Shown: in pieces, positions 34,133 through 42,134 of the stretch | Position numbering within the stretch: the stretch's first letter is position 1 | How the letters are laid out: each line of letters opens with the position of its first letter | Assembly: GCA_900770525.1 (NCBI GenBank) | Contig: CAAHDT010000024.1 | Location: 18,885-82,884 of the forward strand | Length of the DNA stretch: 64,000 nucleotides | Origin: Candidatus Gastranaerophilales bacterium | Lineage (GTDB): Bacteria > Cyanobacteriota > Vampirovibrionia > Gastranaerophilales > Gastranaerophilaceae | Reading direction: 5' to 3' | Position numbers and translations under genes: made by a program | The notes under the pieces: generated by a model | What the model was told of the DNA's origin: nothing | Database searches by the model: none | Seen by the model: the letters and a program-made list of their open reading frames with translations, nothing else

Positions 34133-34134
34133 CT

Positions 34135-34368
34135 TTACATCCTTTCTATAAACCAAGTTGAGTTGCTGAAGTTGTTGAAGTTCCATTGCAAATCGAAGTA
34201 AAAATTCGACTCGATTCCATTGTCATTATTGAGTTTGTAATAGCTTTTGTTTAATTCCGTTTGACGATAACTTTCATAAGCGACTTGAATTTCTTTTGCA
34301 AATTTATTGCGAAATTCTGGGTAGGTGATTTTTAGTTTTTCGCCTGTACGTTTATTTTTGAGAATCAT
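34135..34368 (-). CDS. Small protein of transposition operon
   Basis: 77 residues. Start ATG has GGAGGATTGTT; the stop lies two bases before the transposase start, and the start overlaps the end of the gene before it. Lys/Asn-rich with ITYPEFRNKFAKEIQVAYESYRQTEL, mostly helical. Unknown function; the coupled layout makes it real. Confidence 0.6.
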   Translation of the reverse strand: MILKNKRTGEKLKITYPEFRNKFAKEIQVAYESYRQTELNKSYYKLNNDNGIESNFYFDLQWNFNNFSNSTWFIERM

Positions 34369-34555
34369 AACAATCCTCCATTGGTGAAATTAAATCAAGC
34401 TCAATGTTATAGCGTTTGCCGTTTTTGTCTACGCAGGTTGCGTAATCTACAACAGCATCGGCAAATTTGTTTTTCCACGTGCAGATAATCAATCCTATTT
34501 CTTTCGATTTTGAATTAAAAATCTTTGTGCCATAAAGTGTGTAATCTTTGTCCAT
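34352..34555 (-). CDS. Small first protein of transposition operon
   Basis: 67 residues from ATG 34555, which has AAAGGAG seven bases upstream; the frame open to 34609 lacks a ribosome site. Contains IGLIICTWKNKFADAVVDYAT. Not recognised. It is the first gene after the putative element end, the place where Mu-like elements have a small regulator. Confidence 0.55.
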   Translation of the reverse strand: MDKDYTLYGTKIFNSKSKEIGLIICTWKNKFADAVVDYATCVDKNGKRYNIELDLISPMEDCYDSQK

Positions 34556-34585
34556 AGCGGAACTCCTTTCATTACACACATTCAT

Positions 34586-34641
34586 CACTTGCATCTCAAA
34601 CAATTTCAAGTCTAAATCCTAATCTCAGAGACATTTCGACA
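34586..34641 (-). repeat. Candidate end of the Mu/Tn7-like element
   Basis: Read on the minus strand from 34641: TGTCGAAATGTCTCTGAGAT, then TAGGATTTAGAC and, further in, TTTGAGATGCAAGTG. The same elements (TGTCTAAAA, CTGAGATTGAGATGCAAAC) occur on the minus strand from 40556, and a shorter version in the opposite sense at 20465. Position just upstream of the transposition operon suits a transposon terminus with transposase sites. Confidence 0.35.
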
Positions 34642-34745
34642 CATAGTCATGTGTAATACTCTATATACAGTGAATTTTGGAATATTTAAGTTATTAACAT
34701 TTATCAAAATATAAGTTTTAAATCTTAATAATTTCCATGTTACAA

Positions 34746-34774
34746 TTGACAGAATCATGTAACAATGCCATAAT
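34746..34774 (+). promoter_or_regulatory. Promoter of the sce7726-sce7725-RES operon
   Basis: -35 TTGACA (34746-34751), 17-bp spacer, -10 CATAAT (34769-34774). TGTTACA and its complement TGTAACA (about 34739-34765) flank the -35 as a possible operator. The start codon lies about 20 bases after the -10, leaving an untranslated leader too short for a normal ribosome site. Confidence 0.65.
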
Positions 34775-34794
34775 TTGTATGGGTATATGTGTAT

Positions 34795-35670
34795 ATGAGT
34801 GATTTAAATAACCTTATATTAAATCGTGTTTTTACCAAAAACACTATAAAGTCATTTATAGAAGATCGGCCAGATCTTTGTTATTATGCTGTTGTTAAGC
34901 GTTATATAAATGATATTACTGATAAAAATCATGGGCAAATTATTTCTGAAATATACCAAGAATTGGATAGTGCATATCGTAATGAATATTTTTATAAAAA
35001 CACATTACTAAATAAATTATTATTAGGTGTTCATAGCCCAACAACAACAACTGCTTTAATTGAAGTGCCTATTGATAAATCAAAAGCTGATTTTATAATG
35101 ATTAATGGTAGAGCAATGGTGTATGAAATTAAAACAGAATTAGATACATTTGAAAGATTAAGTTCTCAGTTAAAAAGCTACTATAAAGCATTTCCAAATG
35201 TCAATGTTGTTACAAGTGAAGACAATTTATCGTTGCTAGAAAAAAAATTAAAAAATACAGATGTTGGAATATATTTATTAACAAAAAGAAAAAACACTTT
35301 AAAATGTATAAAAACTCATAGTTCTAACTTTTCAAATTTGAATCATAAAACGATTTTTAAAATTTTGAGGAAACAAGAATTTATAAATATATTAAATACC
35401 GCAGTAGGAGAAATTCCGAAAGTTTCGGATTTTGATTTTTATAATGAATGTTATAAGCAGTTTTTAAAAATTGATATAATAGATGCTTATAATTTATTTA
35501 CTAGAGAACTAAAGAAAAGAAACAAAATTAGTGTTAAATTAATAAAAAGTATTCCACCTGAATTAAGAGGTGTAATGTATTTTTCAAAATTTAAAGAAAA
35601 GGATTATGCTAAATTAAATAAATTTTTAGATGAAAAAATAGGAGAAAATTATGTACTTTCCTTATCTTAG
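34795..35670 (+). CDS. sce7726-family protein (predicted nuclease fold)
   Basis: 291 residues. ALIEVPIDKSKADFIMINGR then MVYEIKTELDTFERLSSQ show the D-xn-ExK pattern of PD-(D/E)XK nucleases (about residues 84-125), which is how the sce7726 family is usually described. Start ATG 34795 (the frame also offers GTG at 34789). Overlaps sce7725 by 20 bases. In other genomes these two families occur as neighbours, and here a RES-domain gene follows. Function of the pair is unproved. Confidence 0.75.
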   Translation: MSDLNNLILNRVFTKNTIKSFIEDRPDLCYYAVVKRYINDITDKNHGQIISEIYQELDSAYRNEYFYKNTLLNKLLLGVHSPTTTTALIEVPIDKSKADFIMINGRAMVYEIKTELDTFERLSSQLKSYYKAFPNVNVVTSEDNLSLLEKKLKNTDVGIYLLTKRKNTLKCIKTHSSNFSNLNHKTIFKILRKQEFINILNTAVGEIPKVSDFDFYNECYKQFLKIDIIDAYNLFTRELKKRNKISVKLIKSIPPELRGVMYFSKFKEKDYAKLNKFLDEKIGENYVLSLS

Positions 35671-36532
35671 AGGCAGACAGTTTGAATTAGTGGCATTAAG
35701 GGAATTATTAGAATTAGATTTGATTTCTGAAAAAATTGTTCCTGTAGTTGAACCCGTTAAAGAAACTCCATCGTTGTTAAAAACATTGCAAACTTATACT
35801 AAAAATAATAGAAATATTTTATTTATTCAAAATCCAAAAGTTGGTAGTTTTGATGGTACAGAAGAAGAATTTGTTAAAAAATCTCCAAATATTATAAATA
35901 CATATTTTTTAAATAATAAAACAGTTAAGAACGTACCCAATAAGGATAATCAAGCTATTATATTAGATTCTCCAGACGATTTGGATGCATATTCAAATAA
36001 ATTTGTAAATAATGACAATAATAAATTTATATTAATTGCTCCATATAAAGAATTGGAAAGAGAAATTGAAAATAATAGAGTATTATTCGCTAATCATTTT
36101 AATTTAAAAGATAAAAACGCTGACTATAGTTATGAACCAGATGAATTTTTCTCAAGTGATCATTTGTACTATAAAAAAGAAGGATATATTGGATTTTCTG
36201 ATTATTCAATAATTGGAGACAAATATACAGAAGGTGGATTTGCTCCATATGCAGTAGTAATTCATATTGTTTATATTGATGATAAAAAACGATTACGAGT
36301 TCACCATTTTGTTTCTAATTCAAACGATGATTATTTTGATACTCCAAATAAATTGAAAGAAGCATTGACAAAATTAGTTAACTGGAATAAAAAATACAAA
36401 TACAAAACCTATGGTATTAAACAATTCGAAAATATGTATGAAAGTGGTAAATACCCAGGATTGGGTTCTATAAAGAAATATGCACTAATGCATCATGTTG
36501 AATTAATAAATCATTATCTTTTAGGAGAATAA
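35651..36532 (+). CDS. sce7725-family protein
   Basis: 293 residues of the sce7725 family, recognised by its start MYFPYLRGRQFELVALREL and the internal pattern VVEPVKETP. TAGGAGAAAATT precedes its ATG inside the end of sce7726. The middle has FSDYSIIGDKYTEGGFAPYA and VHHFVSNSND. It may be the partner of the sce7726 nuclease; enzymatic role is unknown. Mean base composition is low in G+C, as in the rest of the island. Confidence 0.78.
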   Translation: MYFPYLRGRQFELVALRELLELDLISEKIVPVVEPVKETPSLLKTLQTYTKNNRNILFIQNPKVGSFDGTEEEFVKKSPNIINTYFLNNKTVKNVPNKDNQAIILDSPDDLDAYSNKFVNNDNNKFILIAPYKELEREIENNRVLFANHFNLKDKNADYSYEPDEFFSSDHLYYKKEGYIGFSDYSIIGDKYTEGGFAPYAVVIHIVYIDDKKRLRVHHFVSNSNDDYFDTPNKLKEALTKLVNWNKKYKYKTYGIKQFENMYESGKYPGLGSIKKYALMHHVELINHYLLGE

Positions 36533-36537
36533 AAACG

Positions 36538-37653
36538 ATGATTTTTTGTAAAGACTGCTTTATTGATTCTGAAGTCCAAGATATAATTGAAGGTCTAGGA
36601 CAAATTGGAGACTGTCCCATATGTGGAAGTCATAAAACTTATATTTATGATACAGAAAAGAATAATGATTTAGTAGAATTATTTGAATCCTTAATTGAAA
36701 TTTATACACCATCATCAATCTTGTTACCTTCTTTCCCCAAAAAAGATGTTCAATTATTAAAAGACGAAATAAAACAAAATTGGAATATTTTTAATCAAGA
36801 AATATCTAGTGCAAATATATACGATATTTTAAGATTTACTTGTTCCGAATTATATTCTACAAATTATAAGTTATTTGATGAACCTATTGCAATAAAAGAA
36901 TTACAAAACAAAACATATATTAATAATAATTGTATAATTAAAAATAACACATGGGATTATTTTGTGAATTGTATAAAGCATGAAAATCGTTTTCATATTG
37001 ATTGTATAGAACCTAAAATATTTGACGAGTTTTTTAACTTATCTAAAACTTATTATAAAAAAGGACAAATTTTTTATAGAGCAAGAATTGCTCTTTCAAA
37101 TGATCATGGATATGATAAAGAAGATATGTCAGCACCCCCAAAGGAAAGTATAGGAAATGGAAGAGCTAACCCAGAAGGAATAAGGTGCCTATATCTAGCA
37201 AGTGATATTGATACTGCTATACATGAAGTCAGAGCTCATATTTTTGATTTAGTTTCTATAGGTAAATTCGTTTTAAAAAAAGATATTACCTTAGTAAATT
37301 TAAGACGTATAAGTAATATAAGTCCTTTTGTAGTAAATGACTTAACTCGATATGCTATAAACAAGTCTGTTCTTACAAAAATAAATAATGAAATTGCTAA
37401 ATCAGTAAGTCGAAATGATTCAATGCTCGCATACTTACCAACACAATATATATGTGGTTATATAAAATCTATAATTGATAAGGAAAGTAACACAAAATTA
37501 TATGATGGAATTGAATACAGCAGTACAACTGCACCATCTGGATATAATTTGGCCATATTTAATCCAGAATTATTTGTTTGCGAAAGTGTCGCTAATTATA
37601 AAATTGAATCAATTGATTATAATACAAAACAACAATCAAAGTTTTTAGATTAA
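36538..37653 (+). CDS. RES-domain protein with zinc-ribbon N-terminus (NAD-cleaving toxin type)
   Basis: 371 residues. Residues 1-40 hold CKDC and CPIC (a zinc ribbon), then a helical N-domain (to about 150). The RES domain (about 175-355) shows FYRAR, AIHEVRAHI and DGIEYSSTTAPSGYNLAIFN, the R-E-S pattern. RES toxins degrade NAD+. In type II systems they are paired with Xre antitoxins (RES-Xre); here the partners are sce7726 and sce7725, so it may be the effector of a three-gene defence system. AGGAGAATAAAAACG precedes the ATG; gap to sce7725 is five bases. Confidence 0.78.
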   Translation: MIFCKDCFIDSEVQDIIEGLGQIGDCPICGSHKTYIYDTEKNNDLVELFESLIEIYTPSSILLPSFPKKDVQLLKDEIKQNWNIFNQEISSANIYDILRFTCSELYSTNYKLFDEPIAIKELQNKTYINNNCIIKNNTWDYFVNCIKHENRFHIDCIEPKIFDEFFNLSKTYYKKGQIFYRARIALSNDHGYDKEDMSAPPKESIGNGRANPEGIRCLYLASDIDTAIHEVRAHIFDLVSIGKFVLKKDITLVNLRRISNISPFVVNDLTRYAINKSVLTKINNEIAKSVSRNDSMLAYLPTQYICGYIKSIIDKESNTKLYDGIEYSSTTAPSGYNLAIFNPELFVCESVANYKIESIDYNTKQQSKFLD

Positions 37654-37679
37654 ATCTAATTCAAATATTGGCTGAAATT

Positions 37680-38232
37680 TTATATTTGCCACCAACGTTT
37701 ATTGTTTTGCATGGTTAAATATGTTTCCAATAATACTTTTAATTTTTTGTACGTTGGTAAAATATTATTAATTTTAGAATGCTTAAGATTATCATTAGCA
37801 AATTTTATATCTTCTTTGTACTCAGTGCAGTTACGATTATTCTTATATTTTTCTTCAATTTTTTCAAAATAACTCAAGCACTCATTATTTGTTTTTAAGC
37901 AATCTATAAAATATTTGGCGAGCATATATATTTGAACAACTAGCTCACGTTCAAAACAATCTGATATTTTACCAATTTTAGAAGTATTTGCATAAATAAT
38001 CAGAATCAAGAGGCTAGCTCAAAAATAATGGCGTTTCATCATCTGTAATACAATTATCAAATGTATCTGTACATAATCTATTTAGGCATTTTAATTCTGT
38101 TGTAATAGCTTGAATACAAGATTTTGAATCAAGATATTCTTTAAGAATTACAATACAAAAACTTGACAAAATACCAATTACAGCTCCAATTAAACCAGAA
38201 AACAAATAATTTAAATCAATATTTAAAGACAT
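37680..38232 (-). pseudogene. Small membrane-anchored protein gene split by a frameshift
   Basis: The upstream frame (38232-38014) gives MSLNIDLNYLFSGLIGAVIG plus a membrane helix and a soluble start, stopping at TPLFLS. The second frame (from about 38009 to 37680) continues at once with SLLILIIYANTSKIGKISDC and runs to the end. The join falls at the AGCTAGCC stretch near 38010. Together they form about 180 residues with one N-terminal helix, the layout of small one-pass proteins in defence islands. Either a frameshift mutation or a sequencing error. Confidence 0.55.
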
Positions 38233-38244
38233 GTTTTACTCCAA

Positions 38245-39399
38245 TTATTTTAATTCATACAAAGGGTTATCATCCCATATTCTTTTGAAATTTTCAACAT
38301 CTTTCACACTTATATTAAGTATATCAGCAGCGGTATCCAAATTTATTATATTTTTATCTACGGCTTTTTTTACTAATTCTGCCAGTCTTCCGCTCGCATA
38401 AAATTGATTGGATAAGGCTCTTAATTCTCTACTATTTGTATCTAATACGGAATTTAACTCTTTTGTTCTGTCAATTTTTACTTTATATTTTCTCATATAT
38501 GAAATATTGAAAAATTTCCATACATCAAAATTTATATCATTTTCTTTGACATATTCAGATAGCCTATAAAGAACAACTTGGTAACTAACTCTAAATATTT
38601 GTTTAACACGAATTACTCTATCCACAAAATCATTATTAGCAGATGAATTCCACACTTTGATAAAATCTTCCTGAGGCATCAAAAAGTGTGAAGCAAATTG
38701 ATTTGCTTCCTTTTCTTCTGTTTTATCTTCGGATGTTAAATTGTTTTGTACCGAATTAAAATGCAATAATATATGTCCTAATTCATGTGCAATACTAAAA
38801 ATCCTTCGTTCCACAGAAATTCGATCCCAAGTGTTTACAACAATAACTTTTCCTTGATTTATATCTTCCAAAGATAAACCAAAGAAACTATCAGAGTTAA
38901 ATTGTTTAGCTAATATTTTAATCCCAGCTCTAAATTCAATTAAATTACAAATATCTTTAACTGTTTCTTGTGTTTGCAATCCAAAAGCTTCTCTTGCGAT
39001 TTTTGCCATTTGTATAGGGTTAGTTGTTTCTGTCTCAAGATATTTTAATTTGTATTTATATTCATCTGTTAAATTCAAATCTGAAATTAATTTATTATAT
39101 TTTTTTAACCAAGCATCAACTTCATAAATAATTTCTTCACGTTTACGAATGTTCTTTTTTTCTAATGCCCTAAATCTTACTTTTAAAATTTGTGATTGGT
39201 ATTTTTGGAAAAATTCTCCAATATCAATTTGATAAACTTCAGCAATCTTTGTTAAAGAATTAATACTTGGTTCAGATTTTCCACTTTCCATATTTCTATA
39301 AGCAAGTAATGAAATACCTGCTTTTTCTGCTAGAGCTTCTTGTGTGAACTTTTTTGCTACACGCAATTTTATAAGATTTTGTGCAACATTATCTGACAT
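38245..39399 (-). CDS. XRE HTH-ImmA/IrrE metallopeptidase
   Basis: 384 residues. N-terminal XRE HTH (KKFTQEALAEKAGISLLAYR, about 16-60) and a C-terminal ImmA/IrrE peptidase with FSIAHELGHILLHF (HEXXH about 213-217) and EKEANQFASHFLMP. Such proteins cleave or relieve repressors of mobile elements and of toxin systems. It is divergent from two small frames on the right and 13 bases upstream of the split membrane gene. Confidence 0.85.
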   Translation of the reverse strand: MSDNVAQNLIKLRVAKKFTQEALAEKAGISLLAYRNMESGKSEPSINSLTKIAEVYQIDIGEFFQKYQSQILKVRFRALEKKNIRKREEIIYEVDAWLKKYNKLISDLNLTDEYKYKLKYLETETTNPIQMAKIAREAFGLQTQETVKDICNLIEFRAGIKILAKQFNSDSFFGLSLEDINQGKVIVVNTWDRISVERRIFSIAHELGHILLHFNSVQNNLTSEDKTEEKEANQFASHFLMPQEDFIKVWNSSANNDFVDRVIRVKQIFRVSYQVVLYRLSEYVKENDINFDVWKFFNISYMRKYKVKIDRTKELNSVLDTNSRELRALSNQFYASGRLAELVKKAVDKNIINLDTAADILNISVKDVENFKRIWDDNPLYELK

Positions 39400-39499
39400 C
39401 TTTTCTCCTTACAGTATCAATATCATATAAAAATAAAAATTTTTCAATAAGTTAACAATTATTAATGTAACAAAATATTAAAAAAGAAATGTAACTGTA

Positions 39500-39558
39500 C
39501 TTACAATAATAACATATTTTGATATAATTATAAGTGCAAGAGAGAGCAAGCATGCTCT
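39500..39558 (+). promoter_or_regulatory. Promoter and hairpin operator before small frames
   Basis: -35 CTTACA (39500-39505), 17 bp, -10 TATAAT (39523-39528). A perfect hairpin AGAGCA-AGCA-TGCTCT lies at 39543-39558 between promoter and ribosome site GGGAGGAATA, able to act as an operator or a translation-controlling leader. The XRE-ImmA gene starts 170 bp away in the opposite direction. Confidence 0.6.
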
Positions 39559-39568
39559 GGGAGGAATA

Positions 39569-39724
39569 ATGAACTCACAATTTTATATTATAACAGAAAA
39601 TACTCCAGGTTATAAGGTCGATATAACCAGCTATTTATGGCAATGGATACAAGAACGAAAGGAAACCTATAATAATGAGAAGATTCATTATCGAGGAAAA
39701 CGGTATTTTATATATAGTTACTAA
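39569..39724 (+). CDS. Small protein (51 residues), unknown
   Basis: Complete frame from ATG 39569, preceded by a strong ribosome site GGGAGGAAT. It encodes 51 residues (MNSQFYIITENTPGYKVDIT...YSY) rich in Tyr and Trp. It sits behind its own promoter and hairpin. It overlaps the next small frame. Function unknown; the position opposite an ImmA-type repressor suits an element control gene. Confidence 0.5.
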   Translation: MNSQFYIITENTPGYKVDITSYLWQWIQERKETYNNEKIHYRGKRYFIYSY

Positions 39725-39806
39725 TTACCGTAAAATCAATGGGGTTATCCAAATGTCAAATGGAAAATTTTGGAAATTCCCATTAAAAAGAAAAGGCACC
39801 AAATAA
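39675..39806 (+). CDS. Small overlapping protein (43 residues), unknown
   Basis: Complete frame, MRRFIIEENGILYIVTNYRK to FPLKRKGTK, in a different frame from the 51-residue gene it overlaps by 50 bases. AAAGGAAACC lies upstream as a possible ribosome site. A rho-independent terminator follows 25 bases after its stop, supporting a real transcript. Confidence 0.4.
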   Translation: MRRFIIEENGILYIVTNYRKINGVIQMSNGKFWKFPLKRKGTK

Positions 39807-39831
39807 GGCACCTTAAATTTGCTTAATTTAG

Positions 39832-39859
39832 CGGAGAACTAAAGTTCTCCGTTTTCTTT
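39832..39859 (+). terminator. Rho-independent terminator
   Basis: CGGAGAAC-TAAA-GTTCTCCG, an 8-bp GC-containing stem, followed by TTTTCTTT. Confidence 0.85.
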
Positions 39860-40036
39860 AACGGAATAAAATCGCAAAACTTTAATTCCGTTTAATGTAT
39901 TTTAACATATTTCAAAGAAATATTCAATCTTTAGGATGAGAAATTTTGCAAATCTGTAATATTTATTACTTGAAAAATTCATTATAATAGTATTTACGTT
40001 CATATTCAATTTTATTAACAAGAATATTTAGAAGTG

Positions 40037-40462
40037 CTATATTTCTCCATTCCAACCTAAAATATCTTTATTTATTGTGTTTATAAAATCTGGTGAAAAG
40101 GTTGGTTCGGGTTTTGATTTTGCAGCAATATTATTTATTGGTGTTGCGTTATCTTTTTCAAATTTATTTATTATTTTAAGAACTTCTCCTAACGCACAAA
40201 CTGTATGTTTATTTAGTCCTCGATTATTGTCTAAATCATCAATCATTTTTTTGGATAATTTTGCGCCAAGTGAATAAAATTCTCCAGAAAACTGTTTTGG
40301 GAAATCCTTTATTCTAACTGGATTACTTTTCCAATTATACTTTTTAATCCAATTAAAAACTGTTCTGCGTGAAATATTTAATTCTTCGGCAATTTTATCT
40401 GCATTTAAATTTTCGATGCAATATAATTGTTCTGCTGATTTAAGTAAATGTAATTTATTCAT
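40037..40462 (-). CDS. Phage gp27/terminase-small-subunit-like HTH protein
   Basis: 141 residues. An N-terminal HTH (LNADKIAEELNISRRTVFNWIKKYNW) is followed by a region like Mu-type gp27 / small terminase proteins (YSLGAKLSKKMIDDLDNNRGLNKHTVCALGEVLKIINKF). No large terminase or capsid gene follows, so this is a remnant of a Mu-like prophage or a reused regulator. ATG follows AAAGGATTTCC. Confidence 0.6.
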   Translation of the reverse strand: MNKLHLLKSAEQLYCIENLNADKIAEELNISRRTVFNWIKKYNWKSNPVRIKDFPKQFSGEFYSLGAKLSKKMIDDLDNNRGLNKHTVCALGEVLKIINKFEKDNATPINNIAAKSKPEPTFSPDFINTINKDILGWNGEI

Positions 40463-40830
40463 GGAAATCCTTTTTTATAAATTAGTGCAATGACATTAAT
40501 GTCTCATGTTTTAGTGGAAGTCAAGTGTTTGCATCTCAATCTCAGTGATAATTTTAGACATCCTATTATACAATAGAAAATTTTACTTGCACAAGTTGGA
40601 CATGCCCATGAGCTAAATATACTCCTAATCTTCGGCATTCAATTTAAAATTAGGTAGAAAAATAGTGTAAATTTTGGGTAAAAAGTGCAGATAAAAGCCT
40701 AATAGTGCAAGTGCATCTCTAATTTCTATAATCGCCTCAAATAGCCACGTTGTTTGAATACTTGCGAATAAATCCCCATCTCTTACTTGCACTTTAATTA
40801 CAATGGAATCCCTGCTTTAGACAGATATTA
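40463..40830. other. Intergenic region with end-like motifs
   Basis: About 370 bases without a gene. Between 40513 and 40556 the + strand reads AGTGGAAGTCAAGTG, TTGCATCTCAATCTCAGTGA and TTTTAGACA, resembling the candidate element end at 34586-34641 in the same orientation. Further on there are scattered CTTGCAC/GTGCAAG words (about 40590, 40700, 40790). No promoter or frame was recognised. It may be the outer edge of the mobile island. Confidence 0.35.
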
Positions 40831-40859
40831 AAAAAGACTCCTTAAAAGGAGTCTTTTTT
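40831..40859 (-). terminator. Terminator downstream of tRNA-Ile
   Basis: AAAAAGACTCCTT-AA-AAGGAGTCTTTTT, a symmetrical stem with T-runs on both strands, five bases from the tRNA 3' end. Confidence 0.85.
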
Positions 40860-40863
40860 AATA

Positions 40864-40937
<74 letters not shown>

Positions 40938-41117
40938 TCACTTTTCTTCCATTCCCTTCGGGAACTTCCGCATGAATAAATGTACTATAAACATTTTTTA
41001 AAATCAAGTACTTTATTTTATTTATTTGTAAATATATATTTTTACTTATCTAAAAAACAAGCAAGCACATGTTTAATTACCAAATCTTCTACAATCCATA
41101 GAAAACTTATTAAGCAC

Positions 41118-42104
41118 CTATTTTTTTATAGGCAAATATGCTTGCGGGTAATTGTAATCTTCCTTAAACCCAACTCTTCTGTACATTTTCAACGCTTGCG
41201 AATTGTTTGTTTCAGTCGTAGTATTCACTTCCGTAATCGGATATACACTCTCATCTGCCATCTTTATAAGTTTTTCTACAGAATTCTTAAGCATATATTT
41301 TGCCAACCCTTTTCCCTGATGTTCTTTCTTTAAGCCAAAAATCGGGATGTTCGCGATTGCTCCACCTGTTAAATTCATTAAACAAAGCCCGACAGGTTCA
41401 TCCTCATACAAAAGAACTGTTGTAGCTTCCGGTAGAAATTGCGCATATATGTCACCGGTAATTTTGGTCAAAATATCCCGGACTCCATCCTCACTCAAAA
41501 ATCTCGGATCAAACAAGGCATCCGCACTATCTCTAAATGCCTCTTTTATTATCTCAATTCCATATCCAAAGAATGAATCATCCCATTCAACCATCTTATA
41601 ACCATCCGGCAACGGCTCCAACTCATCCATCTCAAGTATTTCTCTGGAATTGGTTCCATTCATCATAAAACGCAAAACCACAATCCCAACAAATTTGAAA
41701 TTGAATTGAGAAAGTTCGTTAATAAGAACCTTTTGAGCACCTAACATAGGATAACAAACAACCATGTTTTGTCTGTCTTGCTTTGTTTCGTTCATAAATT
41801 CTTCTAACAAATAACGGCTGTGTTCTTGAGTATTTTCCATTTTGTATGAGTGAATAATATTCAACTCAACAGCTTCTGAAATTGATGTTGTATATATCAA
41901 AAACGCAACAGGCAATGAATTTTCGAACAAAACTATACATTTTATCAAATCTTTTTCAACCGCATCAATAAAGCCCTTATAATCAACCGGGGGAAGTTCA
42001 AACTTGTATTCTTCCATTGCCTTGTCTTTAAAGTCATTATAAATAGCTTCAAAAGAAGAATAATCGTCCTTTTTTAGTAATCTTGCATCGAAAATCGTTT
42101 TCAT
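41118..42104 (-). CDS. GNAT-family N-acetyltransferase
   Basis: 328 residues. The C-terminal half has the acetyl-CoA site GLKKEHQGKGLAKYMLK (R/Q-x-x-G-x-G/A type) and TTTETNNSQALKMYRRVGFK. The N-terminal half looks like a second, degenerate GNAT fold (CIVLFENSLPVAFLIYTTSI). Substrate unknown; tandem GNAT proteins often act on antibiotics or peptides. Lies alone between tRNA-Ile and ribBA. Confidence 0.75.
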   Translation of the reverse strand: MKTIFDARLLKKDDYSSFEAIYNDFKDKAMEEYKFELPPVDYKGFIDAVEKDLIKCIVLFENSLPVAFLIYTTSISEAVELNIIHSYKMENTQEHSRYLLEEFMNETKQDRQNMVVCYPMLGAQKVLINELSQFNFKFVGIVVLRFMMNGTNSREILEMDELEPLPDGYKMVEWDDSFFGYGIEIIKEAFRDSADALFDPRFLSEDGVRDILTKITGDIYAQFLPEATTVLLYEDEPVGLCLMNLTGGAIANIPIFGLKKEHQGKGLAKYMLKNSVEKLIKMADESVYPITEVNTTTETNNSQALKMYRRVGFKEDYNYPQAYLPIKK

Positions 42105-42134
42105 AAAATCTATTCCTTATTTTAAGCGCCCATA

